Shown here: positions 14,162 to 21,823 of the stretch, in pieces
Numbering within the stretch: position 1 is the stretch's first letter
How the letters are laid out: each line of letters begins with the position of its first letter
Source: a bacterium
GTDB taxonomy: Bacteria; Armatimonadota; UBA5829
NCBI GenBank assembly: GCA_021373255.1
Contig: JAJFTD010000148.1
Coordinates: forward strand, 1-32,097
DNA: 32,097 bases
Direction: 5' to 3'
The notes under the pieces: generated by a model
Database searches by the model: none
The model's input: only the letters and a program-made list of their open reading frames with translations
Told to the model about the DNA's origin: nothing
Translations under genes and position numbers: made by a program

Positions 14162-15598
14162 TTAAAAGAAGAGTCTTGTAAGCATTATGGTCATCGCATT
14201 GTGGATGCAGTGCGCGACCATTGACGGCACCAGCGAGCCTGTCTTCTCTCGTAGAATAGCAAATACAAACCCCAGGACCCATATCGGCAAAAAGTTTGAA
14301 GGTAAAGGATGTCCCACGGCAAATATGGCAGCCGACACTGCAGCAGCTAACCACACGCCCATTCCACCTCTCAGAGCACCATAGAGCGCTCCCCGGAAGA
14401 ATGTTTCCTCAACCAGAGGCGCAATTACAGCCCCCATAACAAACACGACCGCAAATGCCGCTGTACTGCCGCCGGCAAAGAACGGCGTGAGCGGGTGCTC
14501 GGGGGTCTGAATATTCCTGAAGACCGTATTGTCAAGCACCTGAGAGATGATTACCGCGATTCCAAAAAACGGCAGTGCCGCAGCATATCCACCGATACCC
14601 CACAGGATATCTCTCCCCAAAGCGGCAGACCGCAGGCCAATCTCACTTATTCGCTCACCTGTGCGACCCACCAAAGCGTGCAGCATTCCAAGCCCAAGCG
14701 CAAATGCGGCAAGGGTGGCGCCAGCCTCAAGAAGCAAAGCTATAACCTGAGTGCTCCTTGCTGAAGTGTCCATCTCACTCGCCTCTATAGTCAACGCAAC
14801 AATAGAATCCAGCACAAGCAGAGCGAGCATGAAAACCAGGAAAGATAATACCAGCACCGAAGTCTGAATGCGCGGCGGCTGAGTGCGGCTAAGTTCGCGG
14901 GCGTACGTAGTGAAGAAAACCACTGTGAGTCCGATCCCCACTAACCCGCCGCCAAGCATCATCAAAAGCAGGACTGTTCCCGCAGCCAGTGTGGCTAAAG
15001 CCTCACCCCTAGCCTGCTGCCGTATATCCCTGGCGCGGGCAATCTGCCCTGATCGCTGATAAACTTCAGCCGCAGCCAGCTTGCTTAATGGACCCGCGTT
15101 TGTGTTTTCGACCTCGGGGGTGTATCGGTTAGCCTGCTTCACGCTGAGCCGCTCACTCTTAAAGATATCACGCCACATAGCCGCTTCCCTGGCTAGCCGT
15201 GCTTTTTGATCACGAGTCAGCCCACGGTTGGCACTTGGAGAGGCAATTCGAGTGAGCTCGGAAATGCCCGATTGCTTCAGCAGTAACTCTTTTGTAAGGC
15301 CGATTCTTCTGTAGGCCGCTGGGCTGGGGAGCGCCTTTTTATACGCAGCTATAGCTTGGCGAATGTAGCTGGCTCGCTTCGCGCCCGCTTCGTTGGAGAT
15401 TGCAAATTTGACAAGCGCGTCCCCTTGCAGTATGGGCGACAGAGATATATCCTGAACAGACTCCCCTGTGCTCGATTTTAGCCTGATTCCCGCTGCCTGA
15501 AGTGCAATCATGGCAGCACCAACGATCAGCAAGGCGAGCAGATACCAGCGCCAGTGCCTCCCGGCGCGTCTCCCCGGTGAAACCTGTTCAATCTCCAA
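14162..15598 (-). CDS. CPBP family intramembrane metalloprotease (CAAX protease-like) with extra N-terminal region
   Basis: A 478-residue membrane protein. One helix at 18-37 is followed by a large charged region (about 40-200) with helical-repeat character, then about eight hydrophobic segments. The C-terminal CPBP/Abi domain has the conserved PLVEETFFRGALYGALR (E397, E398, R402), AVGHP (H430) and AHCIHNA (H463, N467), the catalytic set of Rce1-type glutamate proteases. The start is TTG 15598, directly after the divIVA stop (TGA-TTG), with GAGG 8 bases upstream inside divIVA, so the two are translationally coupled. Substrates of bacterial CPBP proteins are mostly unknown. Position behind divIVA suggests an envelope role but does not prove it. 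Confidence 0.88.
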   Translation of the reverse strand: MEIEQVSPGRRAGRHWRWYLLALLIVGAAMIALQAAGIRLKSSTGESVQDISLSPILQGDALVKFAISNEAGAKRASYIRQAIAAYKKALPSPAAYRRIGLTKELLLKQSGISELTRIASPSANRGLTRDQKARLAREAAMWRDIFKSERLSVKQANRYTPEVENTNAGPLSKLAAAEVYQRSGQIARARDIRQQARGEALATLAAGTVLLLMMLGGGLVGIGLTVVFFTTYARELSRTQPPRIQTSVLVLSFLVFMLALLVLDSIVALTIEASEMDTSARSTQVIALLLEAGATLAAFALGLGMLHALVGRTGERISEIGLRSAALGRDILWGIGGYAAALPFFGIAVIISQVLDNTVFRNIQTPEHPLTPFFAGGSTAAFAVVFVMGAVIAPLVEETFFRGALYGALRGGMGVWLAAAVSAAIFAVGHPLPSNFLPIWVLGFVFAILREKTGSLVPSMVAHCIHNAMTIMLTRLFF

Positions 15599-16072
15599 TC
15601 AGGCGACCTCGCTCCTGGCCTCTTCTTCCGAACTATGTTTTTGAAGCCATTCCATATATGAACTCAACATTCCCTTAAACTCAGCCTCGAACCTGTCGCG
15701 GGTTGCTTGAAGAAGCGCGATATCAGCACGATACTTCCCGGCCTCTTGCTGAGCCTCAGCTACTGTTTTTACGCGGGACTGTTCAGCCTCCTGCACGATA
15801 AGCTCAGCCTGCCTGTGCGCATTCAGCCTCACTTCCTCAGCACTCTTCTGCGCTACAGTAAGCGCCTCACTCATCGCGGACTCAATCTTTCGGACTCTGT
15901 CGACCTCGTCTTGAAGCGCATCGATCTTTCGGAGCAGATCGCTTTTCTCCTTTAGGACATCTTCCAGAGCCTGCCTGACCGATTGGACGAACGCATCGAC
16001 TTGAGGCCTATTATAGCCCTTGAATGCTGCGTTAAACTCAGTGTGCATAATGTCTACGGGTGTGAGTGCCAT
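15599..16072 (-). CDS. divIVA: DivIVA family cell-pole/septum protein
   Basis: A 157-residue coiled-coil protein. The N-terminal lipid-binding domain MALTPVDIMHTEFNAAFKGY is textbook DivIVA, followed by two long coiled-coil segments rich in Glu, Lys, Gln and Ala (about 33-70 and 72-140). It would recognise curved membrane at division sites and poles and recruit partners. Two ATGs lie close together. I take 16072 because the GGAAGG (16087-16082) is 9 bases before it and only 3 before the ATG at 16078. It follows yggT by about 30 bases on the same strand, as in the ylm clusters of Gram-positive bacteria, and is tightly coupled to the CPBP protease gene downstream. Confidence 0.93.
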   Translation of the reverse strand: MALTPVDIMHTEFNAAFKGYNRPQVDAFVQSVRQALEDVLKEKSDLLRKIDALQDEVDRVRKIESAMSEALTVAQKSAEEVRLNAHRQAELIVQEAEQSRVKTVAEAQQEAGKYRADIALLQATRDRFEAEFKGMLSSYMEWLQKHSSEEEARSEVA

Positions 16073-16104
16073 TGCCATCTTCCTTCCGGGTGCGAGGTCC
16101 GGAC

Positions 16105-16401
16105 TTACCGGACAGGTAGAACAAGGAACCGCAGGATCAATCCCTGCAGAATGTTGCCGATAATAATTATCAGAAAGATCGCGATGACGGGAGACAGGTC
16201 GATATAGCCGGTCTTTTCCGGCGGAATAATCCGGCGGATCGGACGGTATATCGGCTCAGTCAACCTCCGCAGCGCCACCACCACAGGGTGCCGCCTGTCC
16301 ACTTGAGGAAACCACGTAAGAAGCACATCCGCAATAATCAACAGGTTTATCACTTGGACTACCAGGGAGATAAGCCTCACTAATATCAAGCCTGGGTTCA
16401 T
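16105..16401 (-). CDS. yggT: YggT family membrane protein (YlmG)
   Basis: A 98-residue integral membrane protein with two hydrophobic helices (about 6-30 and 68-93) joined by the family signature LLTWFPQVDRRHPVVVALRRLTEPIYRPIRRIIPP. YggT/YlmG proteins are conserved beside division genes and are linked to nucleoid distribution and division in some organisms; the biochemical role is unresolved. It lies 15 bases after proC and just before divIVA in one transcription unit. Confidence 0.93.
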   Translation of the reverse strand: MNPGLILVRLISLVVQVINLLIIADVLLTWFPQVDRRHPVVVALRRLTEPIYRPIRRIIPPEKTGYIDLSPVIAIFLIIIIGNILQGLILRFLVLPVR

Positions 16402-16416
16402 AGCAGTTCCTCCGCT

Positions 16417-17232
16417 CTACCCCAGTTCTTCTGATCTCCTTGTTGCCGCTTTTACAGCCTCTATGAGCGACGACCGGAAACCGTTGCGTTCAAGAGCGTC
16501 TATGCCCGCAATCGTGGTTCCACCCGGGCTTGTGACCCGGTCTTTCAGCTTTGCGGGATGCTCACCCTCTTCGATGACCATCCTCGCCGCTCCCATAACC
16601 GTCTGCGCGGACAGGGCCGTGGAAATGTCCCTCGGCAGCCCCACCCTTACACCAGCGTCTGAAAGCGCCTCGATCATCACATAAACATAAGCCGGTCCAC
16701 TGCCGCTGAGACCGGTTACGGCGTCCAACAGCTTCTCCGGAACCTCATAGGATAACCCCACGGCATCGAAAAGCCTCTTGGCGACGGCAGCCTGATCGTC
16801 CGTTACCGATCTCCCACGGCTGAAGCCGACAGCCCCCGCGCTGATCTGGCACGGTGTGTTTGGCATAGCCCTTACTACGGCGGACCCCTTAGGCAAAGAC
16901 GACTCTAACACCTCAAGTTTTACCCCCGCAGCAATGGAGACAATCAATTGGCTGGGCTTTACAGCCGCCTCAATATCTCCCAGCGCATCGCGAACTATCC
17001 CCGGCTTCACAGCCAAAAGAATGACATCCGCATCCTTTATAGCATTCGCACTGTCTGAACTAGTGTTTACACCAAGCTCATGCGCTATACATTCCAGCCT
17101 GGATACATCGACGTCAACCATAGTTACCTCGCCCGGAGCAAACAGCCCACCGGCAGTCACACCCTTGGCAAACGCCGAACCCATAGCACCCGCGCCGATA
17201 ACCGCCAGGCGACCAATCTTATCCGCAGTCAT
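16417..17232 (-). CDS. proC: Pyrroline-5-carboxylate reductase
   Basis: A 271-residue cytosolic enzyme that reduces pyrroline-5-carboxylate to proline with NAD(P)H. The N-terminal Rossmann motif is VIGAGAMGSAFAKGV, the central AVKP and MPNTPCQISAGA segments are conserved, and the C-terminal signature SGSGPAYVYVMIEALSDAGVRVGLPR leads to the VTSPGGTTIAGI block. AGGAG lies 8 bases before the ATG. It is embedded between sepF and yggT, where many genomes of the ylm type also carry proC. Upstream of it is the 440-base repeat-rich gap, so it probably has its own promoter, but I could not identify one. Confidence 0.95.
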   Translation of the reverse strand: MTADKIGRLAVIGAGAMGSAFAKGVTAGGLFAPGEVTMVDVDVSRLECIAHELGVNTSSDSANAIKDADVILLAVKPGIVRDALGDIEAAVKPSQLIVSIAAGVKLEVLESSLPKGSAVVRAMPNTPCQISAGAVGFSRGRSVTDDQAAVAKRLFDAVGLSYEVPEKLLDAVTGLSGSGPAYVYVMIEALSDAGVRVGLPRDISTALSAQTVMGAARMVIEEGEHPAKLKDRVTSPGGTTIAGIDALERNGFRSSLIEAVKAATRRSEELG

Positions 17233-17261
17233 CTATATAACTCCTATTATTTGCAATGGTG

Positions 17262-17590
17262 AAAGGTCATAAGGTTGAGAAAGAGAAAGTTTAGAGTTTA
17301 GGTAAAATTCTGATCCCACCCCGTATCGGACTATATGTCAACTTGTAGTGGCGAAGCACTTGCCCATCGGATAATGTGTTTGCTGTAATCTTAAGCGCAA
17401 GTGCTTCGCCCGAACGTCGCGGGTTAAGCATTTGCGACTATAACAAAAGACTGCATCAAATATAGGGGCAAATGCTTAACCCCTACAATATCCATGTCTG
17501 CCTTACGTGGTGGCATCGGAGATGCCATTTGGTCAATGCGGGCCAGATCAGAGATCTGCCCGAACCTTTCCTCTCAAACCTTATGACTTT
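17262..17590. repeat. Nested inverted-repeat element between sepF and proC
   Basis: The outer arms are a sequence beginning aaaggtcataaggttgaga (17262-17289) and its near-complement at 17566-17590. Inside lies a 146-bp unit (17343-17488) whose ends TTGTAGtGGcgAAGCA and TTGTAGGGGTTAAGCA are inverted and related. It contains two perfect internal palindromic pairs: ggcgaagcacttgc with its complement (17351-17364 and 17397-17410, within a base) and ggttaagcatttgc with its complement (about 17420-17434 and 17468-17482). Two shorter hairpins (ggcatc/gatgcc and ggcagatc-type) follow. There is no ORF of note. The form is that of a MITE or REP-type extragenic element. Confidence 0.7.
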
Positions 17591-17640
17591 GTGACCTTAT
17601 GACTTTTGTGACTTTCTTGAACCATACCTGAGATAGATAT

Positions 17641-17671
17641 AAGGACCCGGCACGAGTGCCGGGTCCTTATT
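17641..17671. terminator. Terminator at the 3' end of sepF
   Basis: A 13-bp G+C-rich inverted repeat (aaggacccggcac with its complement, 17641-17653 and 17656-17668) has a minimal loop. On the plus strand it runs into TTATTTTTA. On the minus strand, the direction of sepF, the T-run is weaker. It may act both ways. Confidence 0.65.
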
Positions 17672-17672
17672 T

Positions 17673-18122
17673 TTAGTTCTCGTGGAACGGGCTCTGCACC
17701 TTTCTGCTCGGCCCGCCATTTTCAACTTCTATTATGTAGTTGCTCGGGGTGAAGAGATATACCTTATCACCCACTTTTTCGATATAGCCATCCAGAGCAT
17801 AGATGACTCCACTCAGGAAGTCGATCACCCTGGCGCAGACCTCTGGGGCTGCCTTTTCGAGGTTAACAATCTGCTGATGTCCCTCTTTCAGACCGTCCGC
17901 CGCCTGCTGCGCATTTTCAAATGATTGCACAGACAGCCAAACTGAGACATGGTTGATCTTTGAGGAATGGACTCTTACCATGGTCGGCTTACGCTTCCCA
18001 CCCATATCGTCCATAAACTCGATCTCGTCGTCCTCGTAGTCTCCCCATCCGATTCTCTCCTTGAACCGGCCCCACAGTCCTCTCGGCTGCTCGTCATAAT
18101 CTTCTTGTGGTGCTGCTCTCAC
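17673..18122 (-). CDS. sepF: Cell division protein SepF
   Basis: A 149-residue protein with the SepF core VSVWLSVQSFENAQQAADGL, VNLEKAAPEVCARVIDFLSGVIYALDGYIEKVGDKVYLFTP (about 59-135). SepF polymerises, binds the C-terminus of FtsZ and tethers the Z ring to membrane. The segment GLWGRFKERIGWG (residues 15-27) can form the amphipathic membrane-binding helix, followed by an acidic linker. The start is GTG 18122, with GGGAGGG 8 bases upstream; there is no ATG before the helix. The amphipathic helix normally sits at the very N-terminus, so the 14 residues in front of it are slightly unusual. It lies between yggS and proC, on the same strand as pgeF. Confidence 0.93.
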   Translation of the reverse strand: MRAAPQEDYDEQPRGLWGRFKERIGWGDYEDDEIEFMDDMGGKRKPTMVRVHSSKINHVSVWLSVQSFENAQQAADGLKEGHQQIVNLEKAAPEVCARVIDFLSGVIYALDGYIEKVGDKVYLFTPSNYIIEVENGGPSRKVQSPFHEN

Positions 18123-18254
18123 GCTTAAGACCCTCCCATTCAGGATTTGGTGCCAGCCATGGGTTGGGTGTTTGGGCGCCCACTCCGCATCCGTGACTTA
18201 AGCGCACCTGTTTTAATTAACTATCAATGTACTTATTATTGCTTTGGGTTGGTT

Positions 18255-18929
18255 CTATGCTCTCGGACCGAATATGGCTGTGCCGATACGAACCATATTC
18301 GACCCCTCCTGGACCGCAATTTCGTAGTCCTGGGTCATACCCATGGAGAGATAGATCCGCTGCTCATCAGGCAGCTTATCCCACGTCTTCTTCAAATTCG
18401 AGAAGTAAGGCCGTGTTTCTTCAGGATTCGGCAGAAATGGCGCCATTCCCATAAGACCGCAGACCTTGATCCCCGATACTTCAGATATCTTTTCCGCCAG
18501 CCGAAGGACGTCATCGGTGCTTACACCGAACTTACTCGGCTCCTCGGATACTTTCACTTCGACAAGCACATTCACCCGCCGCCCGATCGCTTCGGCTCTC
18601 CGGCCGATCTCCCGAGCAAGATCCTCGCTATCCACGCTGTGAATAAGACTAGCAAACTCCACAACATGCCGGACCTTGTTGCGCTGAAGGTGCCCGATCA
18701 TGTGCCATCTCGCCGCGTCGCCGATCTCACCATATTTGGTCTCGGCTTCCTGAACATAGTTCTCGCCGATGTCGCCAGCCCCGCAGGCAATGGCCTCTCT
18801 AATCTCTGCAACACTCCGGGTCTTGGTTACAACAACCAGCGTTACATCCTGCTCTGAGCGACCACTTTTTTCAGCCGCCACATCAATGCGCTCTCTCACA
18901 GTGCGCAGGTTATCGCATATTAAGGACAT
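18255..18929 (-). CDS. yggS: PLP homeostasis protein YggS/YlmE (PLPBP family)
   Basis: A 224-residue single-domain TIM-barrel protein that binds pyridoxal phosphate on K36 (LVVVTKTRS) and balances free PLP without known enzymatic activity. Also visible are GENYVQEAETK, WHMIGHLQRNKVRHV, VNVLVEVKVSEEPSKFG, the MGMAPFLP segment and the phosphate-binding LSMGMTQDYEIAVQEGSNMVRIGTAIFG. The family length is normal. It has a promoter just upstream, separate from pgeF. A 132-base gap with no gene lies between it and sepF. Confidence 0.94.
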   Translation of the reverse strand: MSLICDNLRTVRERIDVAAEKSGRSEQDVTLVVVTKTRSVAEIREAIACGAGDIGENYVQEAETKYGEIGDAARWHMIGHLQRNKVRHVVEFASLIHSVDSEDLAREIGRRAEAIGRRVNVLVEVKVSEEPSKFGVSTDDVLRLAEKISEVSGIKVCGLMGMAPFLPNPEETRPYFSNLKKTWDKLPDEQRIYLSMGMTQDYEIAVQEGSNMVRIGTAIFGPRA

Positions 18930-19002
18930 ATGTCGTGCTGACCCATCGTAATCACAGTATTACTAGCATTACGCTAGCAACCAACCTCTATCTAGTTTGA
19001 CA

Positions 19003-19030
19003 GTATTACAGATTTTTCCTTCTTCGTCAA
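19003..19030 (-). promoter_or_regulatory. Promoter for yggS-sepF
   Basis: On the minus strand TTGACG (19030-19025) and TAATAC (19008-19003) are separated by 16 bases. A second, similar TAATAC preceded by TTGGTT lies closer to yggS within a short direct repeat (GCTAG-GTAAT-GCTAG), so the unit may have two starts. Confidence 0.6.
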
Positions 19031-19060
19031 TAGCAAAGTGTATAGAATTTCGTATCAAAA

Positions 19061-19882
19061 CTATAACAGGCTCATCCACCCGCCCATTCGGCCGGTTAGA
19101 CCCTCTCGGCGGTAGCTAAAGAACTCATCTCTATCACAACATGTGCAGCTTTCACTGAAGGCGATCTTGGATTCTTTCAACCCAGCCTGCCTGAGAATGA
19201 TTATGTTAGCAATCTTGAGACCGGCACGCCATTTTGTAGCGGTAGACTGTTTGATCACCCGTTCATCGTGCGGAAAAGCATCGAACAGGGCTTTGGCGGT
19301 ATCTTCACCTACGTCATAACACGACCGTGCGACAGCAGGGCCAACCGCAGCAAGCATTGCGCCAGGATCGGAACCGAACTCACGGGTCATGGCTTCTATA
19401 GCCGAGGATACGATCTTGCTCGCAGTTCCTCGCCATCCCGCATGCGCAACACCTATCGCGCGGTGTTCTGGGTCAAGAAGGAATATGCACACGCAGTCCG
19501 CAAAGTGCAGCGCCAAAGGGAGATTCGGGGTGTTGGTAATCAACGCATCGGCGTCGGGAATAGCATTGGAATGATCAAGAGCACCTGAACCGGCATCGCT
19601 TTCGGTGACAAGTTTGACTAAGTTTGAGTGGATTTGCTTAGGCACCACTATCCTCTTTGGGTCAACACCGATAGCTGACGCGAACGCCCGCCTGTTAGCC
19701 AGGACAGCCTCTTTATCATCGTTAACCGCAAGTCCGAGGTTAAGAGAATTATACGGCGCTTTGCTGACGCCGCCTATCCTGGTGCTGAACCCGTGTGCAA
19801 CCAATCCAGTCGCCTGAAGATTCCATGCGCGGTAAAACTTCACCCCGCCGGTCTCGACTCTATACCAGTTCGGTAGTCGCAT
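19061..19882 (-). CDS. pgeF: PgeF/YlmD family (peptidoglycan editing factor; purine nucleoside phosphorylase)
   Basis: A 273-residue zinc protein of the former multicopper-oxidase/laccase-domain family (PF02578). The metal ligands are in KQIHSN (H85), HFADCVCI (C130) and VAHAGWRGT (H147). HGFSTRIGGVS and LNLGL are also conserved. Members have purine nucleoside phosphorylase/adenosine deaminase activity, and E. coli YfiH keeps non-canonical peptides out of peptidoglycan. It starts 6 bases after the stop of the upstream radical SAM gene, so both share a transcript. The ribosome-binding site is poor. Order pgeF-yggS-sepF-proC-yggT-divIVA corresponds to ylmD-E-F-(proC)-G-divIVA. Confidence 0.92.
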   Translation of the reverse strand: MRLPNWYRVETGGVKFYRAWNLQATGLVAHGFSTRIGGVSKAPYNSLNLGLAVNDDKEAVLANRRAFASAIGVDPKRIVVPKQIHSNLVKLVTESDAGSGALDHSNAIPDADALITNTPNLPLALHFADCVCIFLLDPEHRAIGVAHAGWRGTASKIVSSAIEAMTREFGSDPGAMLAAVGPAVARSCYDVGEDTAKALFDAFPHDERVIKQSTATKWRAGLKIANIIILRQAGLKESKIAFSESCTCCDRDEFFSYRREGLTGRMGGWMSLL

Positions 19883-19888
19883 TTAATG

Positions 19889-21574
19889 CTACACACACGC
19901 CCCGCAGATCCGGCATTCACCGATCCTGCATGGGGATGTGGTGTCTCCTTTCAAAGCCTTCTGATATTCATTCCAGAGGTAGACTTTTTCAACTTGGTTA
20001 TCAATATGATCCCATGGAAGAATATCATCGACGCTTCGGGTCTTGTAAAGAATCGGCTTGATATCGACTTCAGCCTTACGAAGCGCTGCGGAATAATCGC
20101 CATCATTCTCCAGTGCCTCATAAAGGACGGCACCTATCCGGCGGTCACCGCGAGCAAGATAACCCTGCACAGTCGCAAGCCGCGGGCTTTCGCCCCCAAA
20201 GTTCGCGCCCTTTATGGAGGATATCCCCGATCTCAGGGTCGCATATCTCTTCTTTAGCACACCCTCGCGCTCCATTGTATGCCACTGGAAAGGCGTCCAC
20301 GGTTTGGGAACAAAACTGCTCGCCGATACTTGGAGATTGATCCCCTGAAACTCGGATGCCAGGCGGCTGACAAGGTCGATAATCGCACGAATGTCATCGT
20401 CAGTCTCAGTGGGAAGCCCGATCATAAAATAAAGTTTAACACGATTTATGCCTGCCTCACGTGCGGCGGCAACCGCCGAGAACATTTGCTCCTCGGCAGT
20501 ATTTTTGTTTATCACCCGCCGAAGGCGCTCGCTGCCCGCTTCCGGGGCAATTGTGATCGTACGCTGTCCACCTTGGGCCATCAGACCGGTAAGCTCAGGG
20601 GTGACAGTCTCAAGCCTCACTGAAGATAGCGTGAACTCCTTACCTGCATTCACAATGGATTGGCAGATATCAGCAGCTTCCGGGTGGTCAAAAATCGCTG
20701 CTCCGACAAGCCCCAGGCGCGAAGCATCACACTCTGCATCTACGTCACGCAGACGCAAGGGGCGAGTGATATGACCCGCAAGGCAGAATCTGCATTTTCT
20801 CCCACACCCACGAGCCACTTCAACCAGGGCAATATCTCCGAATTCAGCTTCATCGGTGCGAATGATCGATGTAGACGGGTGCTGAGACAGATCACGTGCA
20901 ACCGCTCGGGTGACTTTATCGGGTGCCGGTGAGATGTTCGCAATGCGCACAAGCGCGCCTGACTCATCATATTCTGGTTGATAGAATTTTGGAACGTATA
21001 TGCTCGGAAGCGCGGCGAGTGCGGCAAGGCGTTCCTCACGTGGTTTTCCTTGGCTAGACTCCAACGCATCCACAAGGCCGGGTAAAACTTCCTCAGCATC
21101 ACCTACCACGAACGCGTCCACAAAGTCCGCCAATGGCTCGGGATTGAATGTGCCACAGGGACCGCCTACGATCACTATTGGATCGATGTCATCACGGTCC
21201 ACGCTCTTTACAGGCAGGTTCCCAAGCCTGAGAATCTTTAACACATTGAGATAATCCATCTCGAACGATATCGAAAACGCGATCACATCGAATTCAGACA
21301 GCGGCGACATCGTCTCAAGGCTGAATATCTCCGTATTAGTGCGCAGATGTTCTTTCAAATCAATCTCGTCAGGCAGAAACACGCGCTCACTGGATGCGTT
21401 GGGGAGTGAGTTCAACATTTGGTATACGAGCTGGTAGCCCAGCGAGGCCATTGCTACGCTGTAGACGTTGGGGAATGCGAACGCGAACCTCACAGCCGCA
21501 GCCCGTTCAACCGCAACCCCACCACTTTCACGCGCAAGTCTCGCTTTTGCTTTCTCGTAAAGGTCTATTGCCAT
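19889..21574 (-). CDS. Radical SAM protein of the TIGR03960 type
   Basis: A 561-residue protein. An N-terminal cobalamin-binding-like region carries VIVGGPCGTFNPEPLADFVDAFVVGDAEEV (from about 134). The radical SAM core has VARGCGRKCRFCLAGHITRP, with C257, C261 and C264 for the [4Fe-4S] cluster. The extreme C-terminus CRIGECRICGACV (C549, C554, C557, C560) could hold another cluster. This fits the uncharacterised family TIGR03960, often paired or fused with a DUF2344 (TIGR03936) partner near ribosomal L21 genes. That partner is not here. I take ATG 21574, where the conserved region starts, although the frame is open to 21697 and no clear Shine-Dalgarno exists. It is the head of the pgeF transcript. 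Function unknown. Confidence 0.85.
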   Translation of the reverse strand: MAIDLYEKAKARLARESGGVAVERAAAVRFAFAFPNVYSVAMASLGYQLVYQMLNSLPNASSERVFLPDEIDLKEHLRTNTEIFSLETMSPLSEFDVIAFSISFEMDYLNVLKILRLGNLPVKSVDRDDIDPIVIVGGPCGTFNPEPLADFVDAFVVGDAEEVLPGLVDALESSQGKPREERLAALAALPSIYVPKFYQPEYDESGALVRIANISPAPDKVTRAVARDLSQHPSTSIIRTDEAEFGDIALVEVARGCGRKCRFCLAGHITRPLRLRDVDAECDASRLGLVGAAIFDHPEAADICQSIVNAGKEFTLSSVRLETVTPELTGLMAQGGQRTITIAPEAGSERLRRVINKNTAEEQMFSAVAAAREAGINRVKLYFMIGLPTETDDDIRAIIDLVSRLASEFQGINLQVSASSFVPKPWTPFQWHTMEREGVLKKRYATLRSGISSIKGANFGGESPRLATVQGYLARGDRRIGAVLYEALENDGDYSAALRKAEVDIKPILYKTRSVDDILPWDHIDNQVEKVYLWNEYQKALKGDTTSPCRIGECRICGACV

Positions 21575-21719
21575 ATGTTCATGGTACGGCAATCTGCCCT
21601 GAGTTGCAAGCAGCCTGACCGGAGTAGCGGGAAGGGACTTAATCGCGAAAGGGCGAAAACACGAAAAGGGACAGAATGGAGTGGTTTCCATCCCCATCCC
21701 CTACTTTCTATCCCCTATC

Positions 21720-21748
21720 TTGACCGTGGCATGTGCGAGGGGTATACT
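21720..21748 (+). promoter_or_regulatory. Promoter of the PLP-enzyme gene
   Basis: TTGACC (21720-21725) and TATACT (21743-21748) are separated by exactly 17 bases, giving a leader of about 70 bases. A second TATAAT lies at about 21780, closer to the gene. The site is divergent from the radical SAM gene. Confidence 0.7.
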
Positions 21749-21823
21749 TACGGAAGAAAAAATCAGTAGTACTTGGCTGTATAATATTTCACTCTATTAT
21801 TAAACATTGTATAGGATTCTTAT

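Noticed and set aside
17343-17488. CRISPR-like repeats
   Set aside because: The similar units are inverted pairs, not evenly spaced direct repeats, and no cas gene is near.
21575-21697. 41-residue N-terminal extension of the radical SAM protein
   Set aside because: The extension is not conserved-looking and overlaps the divergent promoter region; the family-like sequence begins at ATG 21574.
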